From NCBI GenBank assembly GCA_963975425.1, contig CAXBGS010000002.1, forward strand, positions 124,001 through 188,000: a stretch of DNA of 64,000 nt, given 5' to 3'. Shown piece by piece: positions 53,794 to 62,506 of this stretch (position 1 is the stretch's first letter; every line of letters begins with the position of its first letter). The stretch is from CAXBGS01 sp963975425. Lineage in GTDB: Bacteria; Planctomycetota; Planctomycetia; Pirellulales; Pirellulaceae. The position numbers and the translations under genes are program-made. Below the pieces are notes generated by a model. That model was not told the DNA's origin, ran no database searches, and was given only the letters and a program-made list of their open reading frames with translations.

Positions 53794-53865
53794 GGCTCGA
53801 TGGTGAAACGGACATCATCTCTGGCTTCTAACCAGAAGTTCCGGGTTCGATTCCTGGTCGGGCTA
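53794..53865 (+). tRNA. tRNA-Arg (TCT)
   Basis: Acceptor GGCTCGA/TCGGGCT, anticodon stem TCTGG/CCAGA with CTTCTAA. Confidence 0.9.
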
Positions 53866-53882
53866 CTGATGCGAAACCCCAT

Positions 53883-53956
53883 GCCGACGTGGCTCGATGC
53901 AGAAAGGCACCGCTCTTGTAAAGCGGCTCATGCTGGTGCGAACCCAGTCGTCGGCT
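53883..53956 (+). tRNA. tRNA-Thr (TGT)
   Basis: Perfect acceptor GCCGACG/CGTCGGC, anticodon stem CCGCT/AGCGG with CTTGTAA, T-loop TGCGAAC. Confidence 0.9.
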
Positions 53957-53981
53957 CTTGTGACTAACTAACAATCAATAT

Positions 53982-54053
53982 GACTCGCGGGTGTGCTGGA
54001 TAGCATGACAGTCTTCGAAACTGTCGGACCAGGTTCGATTCCTGGGCGGGTTA
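53982..54053 (+). tRNA. tRNA-Arg (TCG)
   Basis: Acceptor GACTCGC/GCGGGTT, anticodon stem ACAGT/ACTGT with CTTCGAA. Confidence 0.9.
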
Positions 54054-54078
54054 CTCGGCTCTTTGATGAGCCATCCAT

Positions 54079-54150
54079 GTTCTCGGAGTGTGCCGGACAG
54101 CACGCGACTCTGCGAAGGTCGAAGACCAGGTTCGATTCCTGGCGAGAGCA
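54079..54150 (+). tRNA. tRNA-Arg (GCG)
   Basis: Acceptor GTTCTCG/CGAGAGC, anticodon stem CGACT/GGTCG with CTGCGAA. A G34 anticodon for CGC/CGU is unusual, since bacteria normally use A34 converted to inosine. Confidence 0.87.
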
Positions 54151-54187
54151 CTTGTTTATGAAGAGCCTTTCGACAGGGAGCAAATCA

Positions 54188-54241
54188 ATGCGATACGAAC
54201 ACAACCACGACGAAAGCCACTCCTTTCGAGCCGATGAGTAA
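54188..54241 (+). CDS. 17-codon leader ORF upstream of SEC-C gene
   Basis: ATGCGATACG preceded by GGGAG seven bases upstream encodes MRYEHNHDESHSFRADE. Its stop overlaps the ATG of the SEC-C gene (ATGAGTAA), the layout of a translational coupling peptide. It may also be read from an ATG 30 bases earlier. Short, so tentative. Confidence 0.4.
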   Translation: MRYEHNHDESHSFRADE

Positions 54242-54401
54242 ACGACGACGCGGATTCCCATCGGAAACGCAAGTCAAATGCGGCGTGCGAGTCGTCCACG
54301 GCGACAAGCAACTCGAAGAAAAGCTCGGGCGCAATGATCCCTGTCCATGCGGCAGTCGATTGCGATTCAAAAGGTGTTGCATGCGATCGGGACGCCTTTG
54401 A
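54234..54401 (+). CDS. 55-residue SEC-C zinc-binding motif protein
   Basis: The frame starts MSKRRRGFPSETQ and ends with GRNDPCPCGSRLRFKRCC, an intact SEC-C motif (CxCx8CC, zinc-binding), followed by eight residues. Basic N-terminus. SEC-C tails occur on SecA and on many proteins tied to nucleic acids or the ribosome; a stand-alone copy within a tRNA array suggests an RNA- or ribosome-linked accessory protein. It lies between tRNA-Arg (GCG) and tRNA-Cys. Confidence 0.78.
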   Translation: MSKRRRGFPSETQVKCGVRVVHGDKQLEEKLGRNDPCPCGSRLRFKRCCMRSGRL

Positions 54402-54448
54402 TGGCTCCAATCGCGACGAATACTTTTAGAGAGAAAGATTGAAACACC

Positions 54449-54481
54449 GCTCGCGGTCCTGCACTGCGCCGGATCGCGAGC
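54449..54481 (+). other. stable 11-bp hairpin upstream of tRNA-Cys
   Basis: GCTCGCGGTCC pairs with GGATCGCGAGC (one G·T) around an 11-nt loop. No T-run follows, so it is not a simple terminator. Could be a processing site or a decayed RNA. Confidence 0.55.
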
Positions 54482-54486
54482 AACAA

Positions 54487-54557
54487 GACGCTGGAGCCAG
54501 ATGGCCAGGCAACCGGCTGCAACCCGGTCGAAGTGGGTTCGATTCCCACCGGCGTTT
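54487..54557 (+). tRNA. tRNA-Cys (GCA), last of array
   Basis: Acceptor GACGCTG/CGGCGTT, anticodon stem ACCGG/CCGGT with CTGCAAC, T-arm GTGGG/CCCAC, T73. Confidence 0.88.
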
Positions 54558-54560
54558 CTT

Positions 54561-54635
54561 GACTGATCGACTGCTGGCTTGGACTACATCTTTACCATGT
54601 GAAACGTCTGAGCTGTTCCCTCGCCGATCGGTCAC
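54561..54635 (+). ncRNA. Y-RNA-like unit 1 (short, no tRNA module)
   Basis: The ends pair: GACTGATCG (54561) with CGATCGGTC (54625-54633). The 5' strand continues CTGCTGGCTTGGACTACATC, which matches the conserved 5' motif of the other units; the 3' strand has CCTCGCCGATCGG. The loop is only about 30 nt and lacks T- or D-arm sequences. Starts three bases after tRNA-Cys. Confidence 0.6.
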
Positions 54636-54641
54636 AACACA

Positions 54642-54825
54642 AAGTTCAACTGCCTGCTGGGAATACATCCTAACTATGAGGACCCTAAGGTATCGAGCTT
54701 CCGGGCGACCGGAAGCAGCGTGAGCGTCAGCGAATCTCACTGAGAATCGTCGGCGTGTGCCCACTGTCGATGGCATTGCTGTCGATAAGAGCGGTTTTCT
54801 CGGCAAACAACTTCGTTGGACTTTT
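54642..54825 (+). ncRNA. Y-RNA-like unit 2 (long, no T-loop)
   Basis: End helix AAGTTCAAC/GTTGGACTT, 5' motif CTGCCTGCTGGGAATACATC, 3' motif AACAACTTCGTTGG followed by TTTT. The interior of about 150 nt contains the hairpin CTTCCGG-GCGA-CCGGAAG but no TTCRANN T-loop, so it is a different subtype from units 3-6. Confidence 0.65.
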
Positions 54826-54833
54826 ACAAGACG

Positions 54834-54976
54834 CGACTGACTGCCGATTCGGAGTACATGTTAATTCGGAGGTTGCGGGTTCGATTCCCGTCGACGCTTG
54901 CCAAGCTCGCGTCGTAGCTCAATTTGGCAGAGCATCGAAAGGAATCTCGGATTCACAAACTTCGTCAGCCGTTTTT
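54834..54976 (+). ncRNA. Y-RNA-like unit 3 with permuted tRNA-like module
   Basis: End helix CGACTGAC/GTCAGCCG (one A·C). 5' motif CTGCCGATTCGGAGTACATG; 3' motif CACAAACTTCGTCAG, then TTTTT. Inside, in this order: T-arm GCGGG-TTCGATT-CCCGT, acceptor strand CGACGC, linker, acceptor strand GCGTCG, then TA and D-arm GCTC...GAGC. The two acceptor strands pair over six bases. Confidence 0.82.
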
Positions 54977-55116
54977 CACATTGCTACCAGAGAGCGAACC
55001 GTGCGTGTGCAACTTAATTTCTTCGTGATTACGCCCACCGGCGTCGAGTAATCGCTCGTCGCACGAAGATTCATTGCCCACACACAACTCATTCTTTGGA
55101 AAGCAATAGTGAAACC

Positions 55117-55482
55117 ATGAACGCTACAACTGAAACTCCGTCCACAACGACCGTCGCAGCACGGATCGCCGGAGAAGACATCAACCAGGGAGACTACGTC
55201 ACCGTCCTGAACGAAATCGTCGAACTGCCCTCCTACCTATGGAGCTGCTCGGGTGCCGCTTTGCCGGCCGACGAACTGGTTCGGATCCCGTACAAGCCGA
55301 GTGACGCGGGTCAGCCCTACAAAGTCATCGCCGTCTGCTTGCCCTTCGTTTACGTCAAACGTCCCAGGGGAGGCGTCAACGTTATCGACACACGACAGCA
55401 GCAATTGGTCCGGCTCGACCCGGACCACAGCCGCAGTGTGTGGAAGCAGATGCGGAAGACATTGAAGAAGAAACAGAAATAG
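55117..55482 (+). CDS. hypothetical protein between Y-RNA-like units
   Basis: 121 residues from ATG 55117. A Thr/Glu-rich N-terminus is followed by ARIAGEDINQGDYVTVLNEIVELPSYLWSC and YKVIAVCLPFVYVKRPRGG, then a basic C-terminus (WKQMRKTLKKKQK). It looks like a small beta domain with a Lys-rich tail that could bind RNA. No family recognised. It lies 12 bases before Y-RNA-like unit 4, in the same direction. Confidence 0.65.
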   Translation: MNATTETPSTTTVAARIAGEDINQGDYVTVLNEIVELPSYLWSCSGAALPADELVRIPYKPSDAGQPYKVIAVCLPFVYVKRPRGGVNVIDTRQQQLVRLDPDHSRSVWKQMRKTLKKKQK

Positions 55483-55494
55483 CACCAACGCACA

Positions 55495-55663
55495 CGATCG
55501 ACTGCCGATTCGGAGTACATGCTTCAGGAGCCGGATGTCGTGGGTTCGAGTCCCACCGCCCCAACTTTCTTTCAGAAACATGGTGTTCTGAAACTCAGGG
55601 GCGTAGCTCAGTGGTAGAGCGCCGTAAAACCCTCTGGTCACAACTTCGTCGGTCGCGCCTTTT
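55495..55663 (+). ncRNA. Y-RNA-like unit 4 with permuted tRNA-like module
   Basis: End helix CGATCGAC/GTCGGTCG; same 5' motif as unit 3 (identical over CTGCCGATTCGGAGTACATG); 3' motif CACAACTTCGTCGG and later TTTT. Module: T-arm GTGGG-TTCGAGT-CCCAC, CGCCCC, a linker hairpin (TTTCAGA/TCTGAAA), then GGGGCG, TA, D-arm GCTC...GAGC. Six acceptor pairs. Confidence 0.85.
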
Positions 55664-55713
55664 ATCAGGCAAGCACAGTGCATCACTATTTCAACAAACA
55701 AGACATCGAAACA

Positions 55714-55832
55714 CACTCGGCTGCCGGTTTGGAGTACATGGCAAATGACCGCAAGGTTTAGCGGGTTCAAGTCCCGCCCCGTCCGCTTTCATTGAATACG
55801 GACGGGTTCTCTGGCCAACACTTCGCCGAGTG
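55714..55832 (+). ncRNA. Y-RNA-like unit 5 with permuted tRNA-like module
   Basis: Perfect end helix CACTCGGC/GCCGAGTG. 5' motif CTGCCGGTTTGGAGTACATG, 3' motif CCAACACTTCGCCG. Module: T-arm GCGGG-TTCAAGT-CCCGC, CCCGTCC, short linker, then GGACGGG: seven perfect acceptor pairs. The D-half is very short. Confidence 0.85.
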
Positions 55833-55888
55833 TTCTTTCGATTTGCCCTAACCACACAACACAGCACAACACAAAACCATCGTGTTGC

Positions 55889-55919
55889 GAAACGGCCCCA
55901 TTTTATTCGGGGCGTTTCC
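55889..55919 (+). other. hairpin between Y-RNA-like units 5 and 6
   Basis: GAAACGGCCCC and GGGGCGTTTC pair with one bulge around ATTTTATTC. Without a T-run it is not a clear terminator; perhaps a processing site. Confidence 0.55.
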
Positions 55920-55937
55920 ACGCGGTGGCAAGACACA

Positions 55938-56088
55938 TGATCCGACTGCCGGAGTGGAGTCCATAGGTTCGATTCCTGTCGTCCCGACTCCAACCGCGCC
56001 GAGACGTTTCTCGGTCGCGGCCCCACAACGGGGCGAAGCTCATTTGGGAGCAAACCTCTGCACCAAACTTCGTCGGATCACTTTTTTT
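55938..56088 (+). ncRNA. Y-RNA-like unit 6 with permuted tRNA-like module
   Basis: Perfect 9-bp end helix TGATCCGAC/GTCGGATCA followed by TTTTTTT. 5' motif CTGCCGGAGTGGAGTCCATA, 3' motif CACCAAACTTCGTCGG. Module: T-arm ATAGG-TTCGATT-CCTGT, CGTCCCG, linker hairpin CCGCGCCGAGA/TCTCGGTCGCGG, then CGGGGCG, AA, D-arm GCTC...GAGC. Seven acceptor pairs. It ends 16 bases before the rsr start codon. Confidence 0.88.
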
Positions 56089-56103
56089 GAGTAGGAGGTC
56101 AAG

Positions 56104-57780
<1,677 letters not shown>

Positions 57781-57817
57781 GTTTCTGTGCACTCCTCAGA
57801 GACGAACAAAATCCGAA

Positions 57818-57854
57818 ACGCCCGCGGAGGAGCAATCCACCGCGGGCGTTTTTT
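57818..57854. terminator. terminator between rsr and convergent helicase operon
   Basis: ACGCCCGCGG and CCGCGGGCGT form a 10-bp stem with a 12-nt loop, then TTTTTT on the + strand. It ends the rsr transcript; on the minus strand it falls at the 3' end of the 225-codon gene. Confidence 0.85.
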
Positions 57855-58506
57855 ACGTGTCCGTGAACCTCAAACTCCGTGGGTACGCAAACCACCATCC
57901 CTCTTGCATGTAGGCATTTGCAATGGCCGATGTTGAAACGGATTTGGCTGCTTTTCGCGTCATCAAACACAAGACTGGCGAATTGCCTCGCTGCCTGTGT
58001 AACGAGAGGAAATTTGCCACAATCTGCGGGCGATCATGATTGTTGCCGTCGAAGCGTTGGAAGTTCCTGGCCTTGTGTATGTGGCATATGGGATCGTATA
58101 GGAAGCCCCCATCCAGCTGCTCGAATTTGGTTCTCCTCAGTCCTTCAACGGTAGTGACAAAAAGATTGTCAATCACAAACCCAGTGGTACCTTTCGAGCG
58201 GATGTTGACGTTGTAGCTCTCTTCGTCGTTCAACCTAAGCTGCAGGTCTGCAAGGAGCTTCTTGCTTGACACCGCAGCAATCCAGGTTCTTGCCGACGCA
58301 GACTTCGCAAACGTAACGAGCTGTCGCTCCATCATCCCCGTTTGTTCAAGTCCACCAGCAAAAATACCTAGATTATCATCTGCCAACTGACGCAATTGGG
58401 TCAAGGACAATTCCAGCTCGCGGATGATACGTTCATCATCGCGAGTCACCTTCAACAAATGAAGTGACGCGGCATCTTGTTTCGCGCGCCCTACAAGACT
58501 AACCAT
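57853..58506 (-). CDS. hypothetical partner of MrfA-like helicase
   Basis: 217 residues from ATG 58506, which overlaps the helicase stop by eight bases. Helical N-terminus (DDERIIRELELSLTQLRQLADDNLGIFAGG), then KGTTGFVIDNLFVTTVEGLRRTKFEQLDGGFLYDPICHIHKA and a basic tail. The strand/turn pattern suggests a compact alpha/beta domain, but no family is recognised. Tight coupling makes it the functional partner of the helicase, as MrfB nuclease is for MrfA, though exonuclease motifs are not visible. Confidence 0.65.
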   Translation of the reverse strand: MVSLVGRAKQDAASLHLLKVTRDDERIIRELELSLTQLRQLADDNLGIFAGGLEQTGMMERQLVTFAKSASARTWIAAVSSKKLLADLQLRLNDEESYNVNIRSKGTTGFVIDNLFVTTVEGLRRTKFEQLDGGFLYDPICHIHKARNFQRFDGNNHDRPQIVANFLSLHRQRGNSPVLCLMTRKAAKSVSTSAIANAYMQEGWWFAYPRSLRFTDT

Positions 58507-60925
58507 GTGACTTCTCCAGATTGTGACCACAATTTAGGCAAAAGCGAGATTCACCCGGAACGCGTCTATTGCATTCAGGACAGTCACGGGTTGAGGGATT
58601 GAGACCATGCGACTCTTCGCCATCGGTGATCCATAATTCTGCTGGAGGTGAGGCCAGTGCTGTTTTCAGTGACTGAAGTAGAAGCAGGGCAGCCTCCTTA
58701 CTGGATTCAGCTTCCTGATGCGGATTTACAACACAGCGAATGCACCCCTGGTCTGTTTCGCACTTGCAAGTGCGAACGCGGTCAATTGCTTTCATGATCA
58801 GATCGTTGGCATTGTGAAAGAGCGTTTCAGTCAATCCGATACCGCCGGATGCGGTGTCATAGAGCGAGATGGCAACATCTCTTTCGCCTGTGACTAGGAC
58901 GCCGGACGAGTAGTCTTGTGGGTCACATGGCCCGGCCACTGTAGGGAAGAGACCTGCAATTAGCCGTTCCGCAGATGGAGCCGCCAACGGGTAGCGATTA
59001 CCCAAACGCCGATTCAGTGTAGAGATTATCGGCTTCTTTAGTACCACAAGCGTTCCCTCGGTTCGGAGCCGATGAGTAGGCATTACGCCGGGTCGAGACC
59101 ATCCATTTCGAGTCTGACCAGACGGATCTTTCTCAGTCAGTGATTCGAGATACTCTGTAATCTCAAGCTTGCCAACAGAAACATCGGCATCCGTGAAGCT
59201 CATCCTTTTTAGAAGCCCCCTGAGGAGGATGTTTTTTTGGATGAAAGGAATAGTCCTGTTTCGAGTTCGCTCCTCTGCAAGCCGAACAATCCGCTCCCCG
59301 CGGACAATCGCTTGGACACGATAAGCACGCCCACCATGTCGATAGATTGCGTTTCGAGGTGTCTCACGCAGGAGGTGATAAGTCCCGATTTCACCGATCT
59401 CCTTGCCATCGCAAAGCAGCCTATAGTTGTGGTCGCCGTTGCTGCGCAAGTTAACAGCACCATGAGGATCGTTAGACACGAAATCATCGAAGCCACAAGA
59501 CTCACCACGCTTTCGTCGTTCACGAATCTTTACTGCCATTGGGCCAAGCGTCTCCACGTTGACACTATCTTCTTGGCTGCCTTGCTCATCAATCGCGCAC
59601 GCATAGTGCTGACAAACTATTTTTTCATTGTTGATGTTGATTGCGATTGGCTCATTCTCGCGAGAAAGCAACTCGGCCGGGCGTTGAGAGTAGTAGCTGT
59701 CAATCGGCGAGTTGCCCGGCAAGAGAACGATCGCTCCCTCTCGGCCACCTCGCGCTACTCGACCAACTCGTTGCCAGAGGCTCATCATCGTTGAGGGAAG
59801 TCCTATGCATATCACAACGTCCAAGTGGCCAATGTCTATTCCGAGCTCCAACGCATTCGTTGAGAATACCAATCGCTTTGCCCCGCTTTGAAGCCCGCGC
59901 TCGATCTCTGCCCGCTGCGTGATTGAAAGACCAGCGCGATAAACTGCTAATTGGTCCTTTGGGATTGCATCACTGACTCGCATACGATCGATCATTTCTT
60001 CGGCCGCGACACGACTTGGACAAAAAGCTAAGACACGGAGCCCGGCTTGAACTAGTCGAACCGCCAGTTGACGTCCGAAGTCATGATGATGGGCCTCGCT
60101 TCCAACCATCCAGACTTTCCGACGTCCCTGTCGACTTCGATCCAAATGCGGCCCAACCAACTCGAACTTTAATCCGGTTAGGTTTTGTAGATGCTGCTGG
60201 GGATCCGCAATCGTGGCTGAGGACGCAGTGAAAACAGGGTCAGAGCCGTGGATTCTACAGATCTCGCGAAGGCGTCTAAGCACCATGGCGACGTGAGAAC
60301 CAAAGGCGCCCCGGTAGTCATGGCACTCATCAATAGCGACAAGCTTAAGATTCCCAAAGAAACGTCCCCAGTTCGTACCATGGTGCTGCAAAATTCCTAA
60401 GTGCAACATGTCGGGATTCGTCACCAAAAGCTGAACATTGTCTCGAATGCGTCGACGATCTTCTCCGCCAGTATTGCCGTCGTAACGGCTAACAAGCTCT
60501 TGATTGCTCTTGATTGCGTCAGCCAATGAGGGCACCAACGAAGCAAATTCGATCAGCTTTTGAAATTGGTCGTTCGCCAACGCCTTTTGTGGATACAAGA
60601 AAAGCGCAGTTGATTGCGGGTCTTCGCAAATCGAATCAATTGCCGGCAAGGCGAACGTCATGGATTTGCCACTGCTCGTACGTGTAGAAGTGACCGTGTG
60701 CCTTCCAGCAAGGACGTGCTCGATCGCTTGGTGTTGGTGAGTAAAAAGTCCGTTCGGAAATTTTCGCTTGAGACCGTTTCTGATGCTCAAATGCAGAGAC
60801 GAATCATCAAAGCCTACATACTCGCCGTTGGTGGCTTCAGATGCCGGACAATCTAAAATTATCCGGGCGTCCTTCATTGCGGAAAGTACTTTTGCTGTGG
60901 TTGCGATGGGGAATTTCTTGGACAT
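58499..60925 (-). CDS. DEAD/DEAH-box helicase, MrfA/YprA-like with C-terminal DUF1998
   Basis: 808 residues. Q-motif region GLFTHQHQAIEHVLAGRHTVTSTRTSSGKSMTF (Walker A, GKS), motif II AIDECHDYRGAFGSHVAMVLRRL (DECH), motif III FTASSATI, motifs V/VI LVFSTNALELGIDIG and LWQRVGRVARGG. The C-terminal part has the DUF1998 region (VAISLYDTASGGIGLTE) with a Cys cluster CKCETDQGCIRC and a final zinc ribbon CPECNRRVPGESRFCLNCG. MrfA-type helicases act in repair of bulky DNA lesions; in defence islands similar ones act with nucleases. Gene pair with the preceding entry. Confidence 0.9.
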   Translation of the reverse strand: MSKKFPIATTAKVLSAMKDARIILDCPASEATNGEYVGFDDSSLHLSIRNGLKRKFPNGLFTHQHQAIEHVLAGRHTVTSTRTSSGKSMTFALPAIDSICEDPQSTALFLYPQKALANDQFQKLIEFASLVPSLADAIKSNQELVSRYDGNTGGEDRRRIRDNVQLLVTNPDMLHLGILQHHGTNWGRFFGNLKLVAIDECHDYRGAFGSHVAMVLRRLREICRIHGSDPVFTASSATIADPQQHLQNLTGLKFELVGPHLDRSRQGRRKVWMVGSEAHHHDFGRQLAVRLVQAGLRVLAFCPSRVAAEEMIDRMRVSDAIPKDQLAVYRAGLSITQRAEIERGLQSGAKRLVFSTNALELGIDIGHLDVVICIGLPSTMMSLWQRVGRVARGGREGAIVLLPGNSPIDSYYSQRPAELLSRENEPIAININNEKIVCQHYACAIDEQGSQEDSVNVETLGPMAVKIRERRKRGESCGFDDFVSNDPHGAVNLRSNGDHNYRLLCDGKEIGEIGTYHLLRETPRNAIYRHGGRAYRVQAIVRGERIVRLAEERTRNRTIPFIQKNILLRGLLKRMSFTDADVSVGKLEITEYLESLTEKDPSGQTRNGWSRPGVMPTHRLRTEGTLVVLKKPIISTLNRRLGNRYPLAAPSAERLIAGLFPTVAGPCDPQDYSSGVLVTGERDVAISLYDTASGGIGLTETLFHNANDLIMKAIDRVRTCKCETDQGCIRCVVNPHQEAESSKEAALLLLQSLKTALASPPAELWITDGEESHGLNPSTRDCPECNRRVPGESRFCLNCGHNLEKSHG

Positions 60926-61062
60926 GCGTTTTTTCCTAGCGTGTTTGACGATGTGATGCGAACAGACCGGTAGCGTTCACCGCTCTCTCGCATCAAAAAC
61001 GCGGCGTAAAACGAATAAGGAGAGCCCATGAAGAACAGTTCACATGGACGTGTGATGGGACG

Positions 61063-61761
61063 CTAGATAATCCCTTTGCGGATTAGCTTACTGCCCAGTT
61101 CGTGCTGCGGAGTCGCGCAGCGACCACCAACGACAAACGTAAGGTCGCGGTAGAAGTCATCCAGCTCAATGAAGCGACCAAATCTGCTCGCCCAGGATCT
61201 TAGATTGCTGTTCATCGAATCTCGCCACGACATAACTTCGATCCTGAACCCGTATTCGTTCAGAGTCGCAAGCGTCTCAATGAATCCGTCTGAGTCGGCA
61301 GTCCGATTGCCATCGCCGGTCGCTAAAACAACGACTCCCCGCTCTACGGGTCGCCGTAGTAGGCGATGCATTTGAAGCTGAATTCGCTGGTCAACGTACT
61401 GTTCGCGGTTCGTGATGCGACCGCGTTCGCAAATTTCAAAAGAGACGCCCTCTTTCTCGAATGCGTTCTTGATTCGCGATTGCTGGTCGACCAGTCCTGC
61501 TGCGGCGAATCCACTTCCCCAACAGCGGTTGCGTTGAGCAATCTGCCTTAGGTTTCCTGCATGAATTCGGACCAGCTGTTGATCGAACAAGCCGTCTCCG
61601 TTTTCGACTGCGATATTGCTTGCCGAAATCGCAATGTTTGAAAAGTCGAGGAAGAAATGAACGTCAAGCGTGTGCCTCGACCCCCGTACTGGCCCGTCGA
61701 AATGCGCTGTAGGACAGCAATCCAGTGAGCGGTTTTGCAATGGCTGTGCGATCGTTTCCAT
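61063..61761 (-). CDS. NYN-domain (PIN-like) putative ribonuclease
   Basis: 232 residues. NYN/LabA-type features: HFFLDFSNIAISA (first Asp/Asn), KEGVSFEICERG, EQYVDQRIQLQMHRLL (acidic helix), VVVLATGDGNRTADSDGFIETLATLNEYGFRIEVMSW (TGDGN...D) and WASRFGRFIELDDFY. PIN-like NYN domains cleave RNA with divalent metals. Between the helicase and phosphorothioation-like genes, it may be a defence effector. ATG 61761; no close alternative. Confidence 0.85.
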   Translation of the reverse strand: METIAQPLQNRSLDCCPTAHFDGPVRGSRHTLDVHFFLDFSNIAISASNIAVENGDGLFDQQLVRIHAGNLRQIAQRNRCWGSGFAAAGLVDQQSRIKNAFEKEGVSFEICERGRITNREQYVDQRIQLQMHRLLRRPVERGVVVLATGDGNRTADSDGFIETLATLNEYGFRIEVMSWRDSMNSNLRSWASRFGRFIELDDFYRDLTFVVGGRCATPQHELGSKLIRKGII

Positions 61762-62506
61762 GAGATCCCTTTCGTAGCGGTCGGAGGTGTTGCGATGACC
61801 AACTCTACGAATTCACACCCAAAAAACAATCGCAAATAGCCCCGCAGAGGGGGTTGCTTTTTTCGTTGATAGGGTTACGTAAAAGACAATGCAGCTGAAA
61901 GATAGCTTTTTGGTAATTACTACACCCATCCTTGCAGACAAAGATAAGGCATGCACTCAACGTGTACGCTTGTACCTTATTTGGTGCGTAAGTTATTTGT
62001 GGCAAACGCATTGCGTGACACTTATCGGAGATCGTTTCAGGCGAAAGCTACGCCCAGTCGCGCACTCGGGTGACCTGTATTGATCGCTAAGCTCAATCAA
62101 CTGCGTGACAAGTTGGCCGCGACCGCGATTTCCCCCGCTGGCAGACGAGGCGCCAGATTGTGGGAATTCTCGCTGCGGACACCTGCTAAACTAAGTGTCC
62201 ACCTCGCATCGTGGTGCGAAAGAGTGGAGTTTTCGCAAAATTGAGATCTTTGGCTGTCATTGGGCGCTTGAAAAGGGACCACCTATGGGTGCTTGTGGTC
62301 CATTTTGAATGTGGTGGTTTTGGTTCGCGGCGTTTTTCTCGCTGCTAGGTTTTCTTTTTCGGACGTCGAGCCGGTGGGCGTTTTGGCCCCTTTTGAACTT
62401 TTCTCCTTCTTTCCCTGTCAAAGCGAAAGCAGTGCTGACCGACCTCCGAAGCCAACCCAGCAGCGAGATGCAACAATGTCTGCGAAAGGTTGCGGTAGCT
62501 AGCAGA
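61762..62506. other. 745-bp region without supported gene
   Basis: Holds the NYN gene promoter on its left. Small frames are weak. A terminator-like stem lies at 61832-61863 (plus strand). AT-richer than its surroundings. Confidence 0.5.
61832..61863 (+). terminator. terminator-like hairpin, plus strand
   Basis: GCAA...CCCC and GGGG-TTGC arms with an ATAG bulge, followed by TTTTTT. No plus-strand gene ends here in this window. Confidence 0.4.

Noticed and set aside
49496..53818. Long minus-strand and plus-strand open frames through the tRNA array
   Set aside because: They are Cys/Arg/Ser-rich readings of repeated tRNA T-arm sequence (recurring RTR, GSIP or REP-like strings) and not proteins.
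54834..55832. tRNAs interrupted by introns between units (5' half of one unit with 3' half of the next)
   Set aside because: Acceptor strands pair within each unit (6-7 bp) and not across neighbouring units.
54834..56088. True circularly permuted tRNA genes, as in some algae and archaea
   Set aside because: T-half precedes D-half with good acceptor pairing, but no anticodon loop is formed and the flanking strands instead share conserved motifs and an end helix of Y-RNA type next to rsr. Y RNAs with tRNA-like modules explain more.
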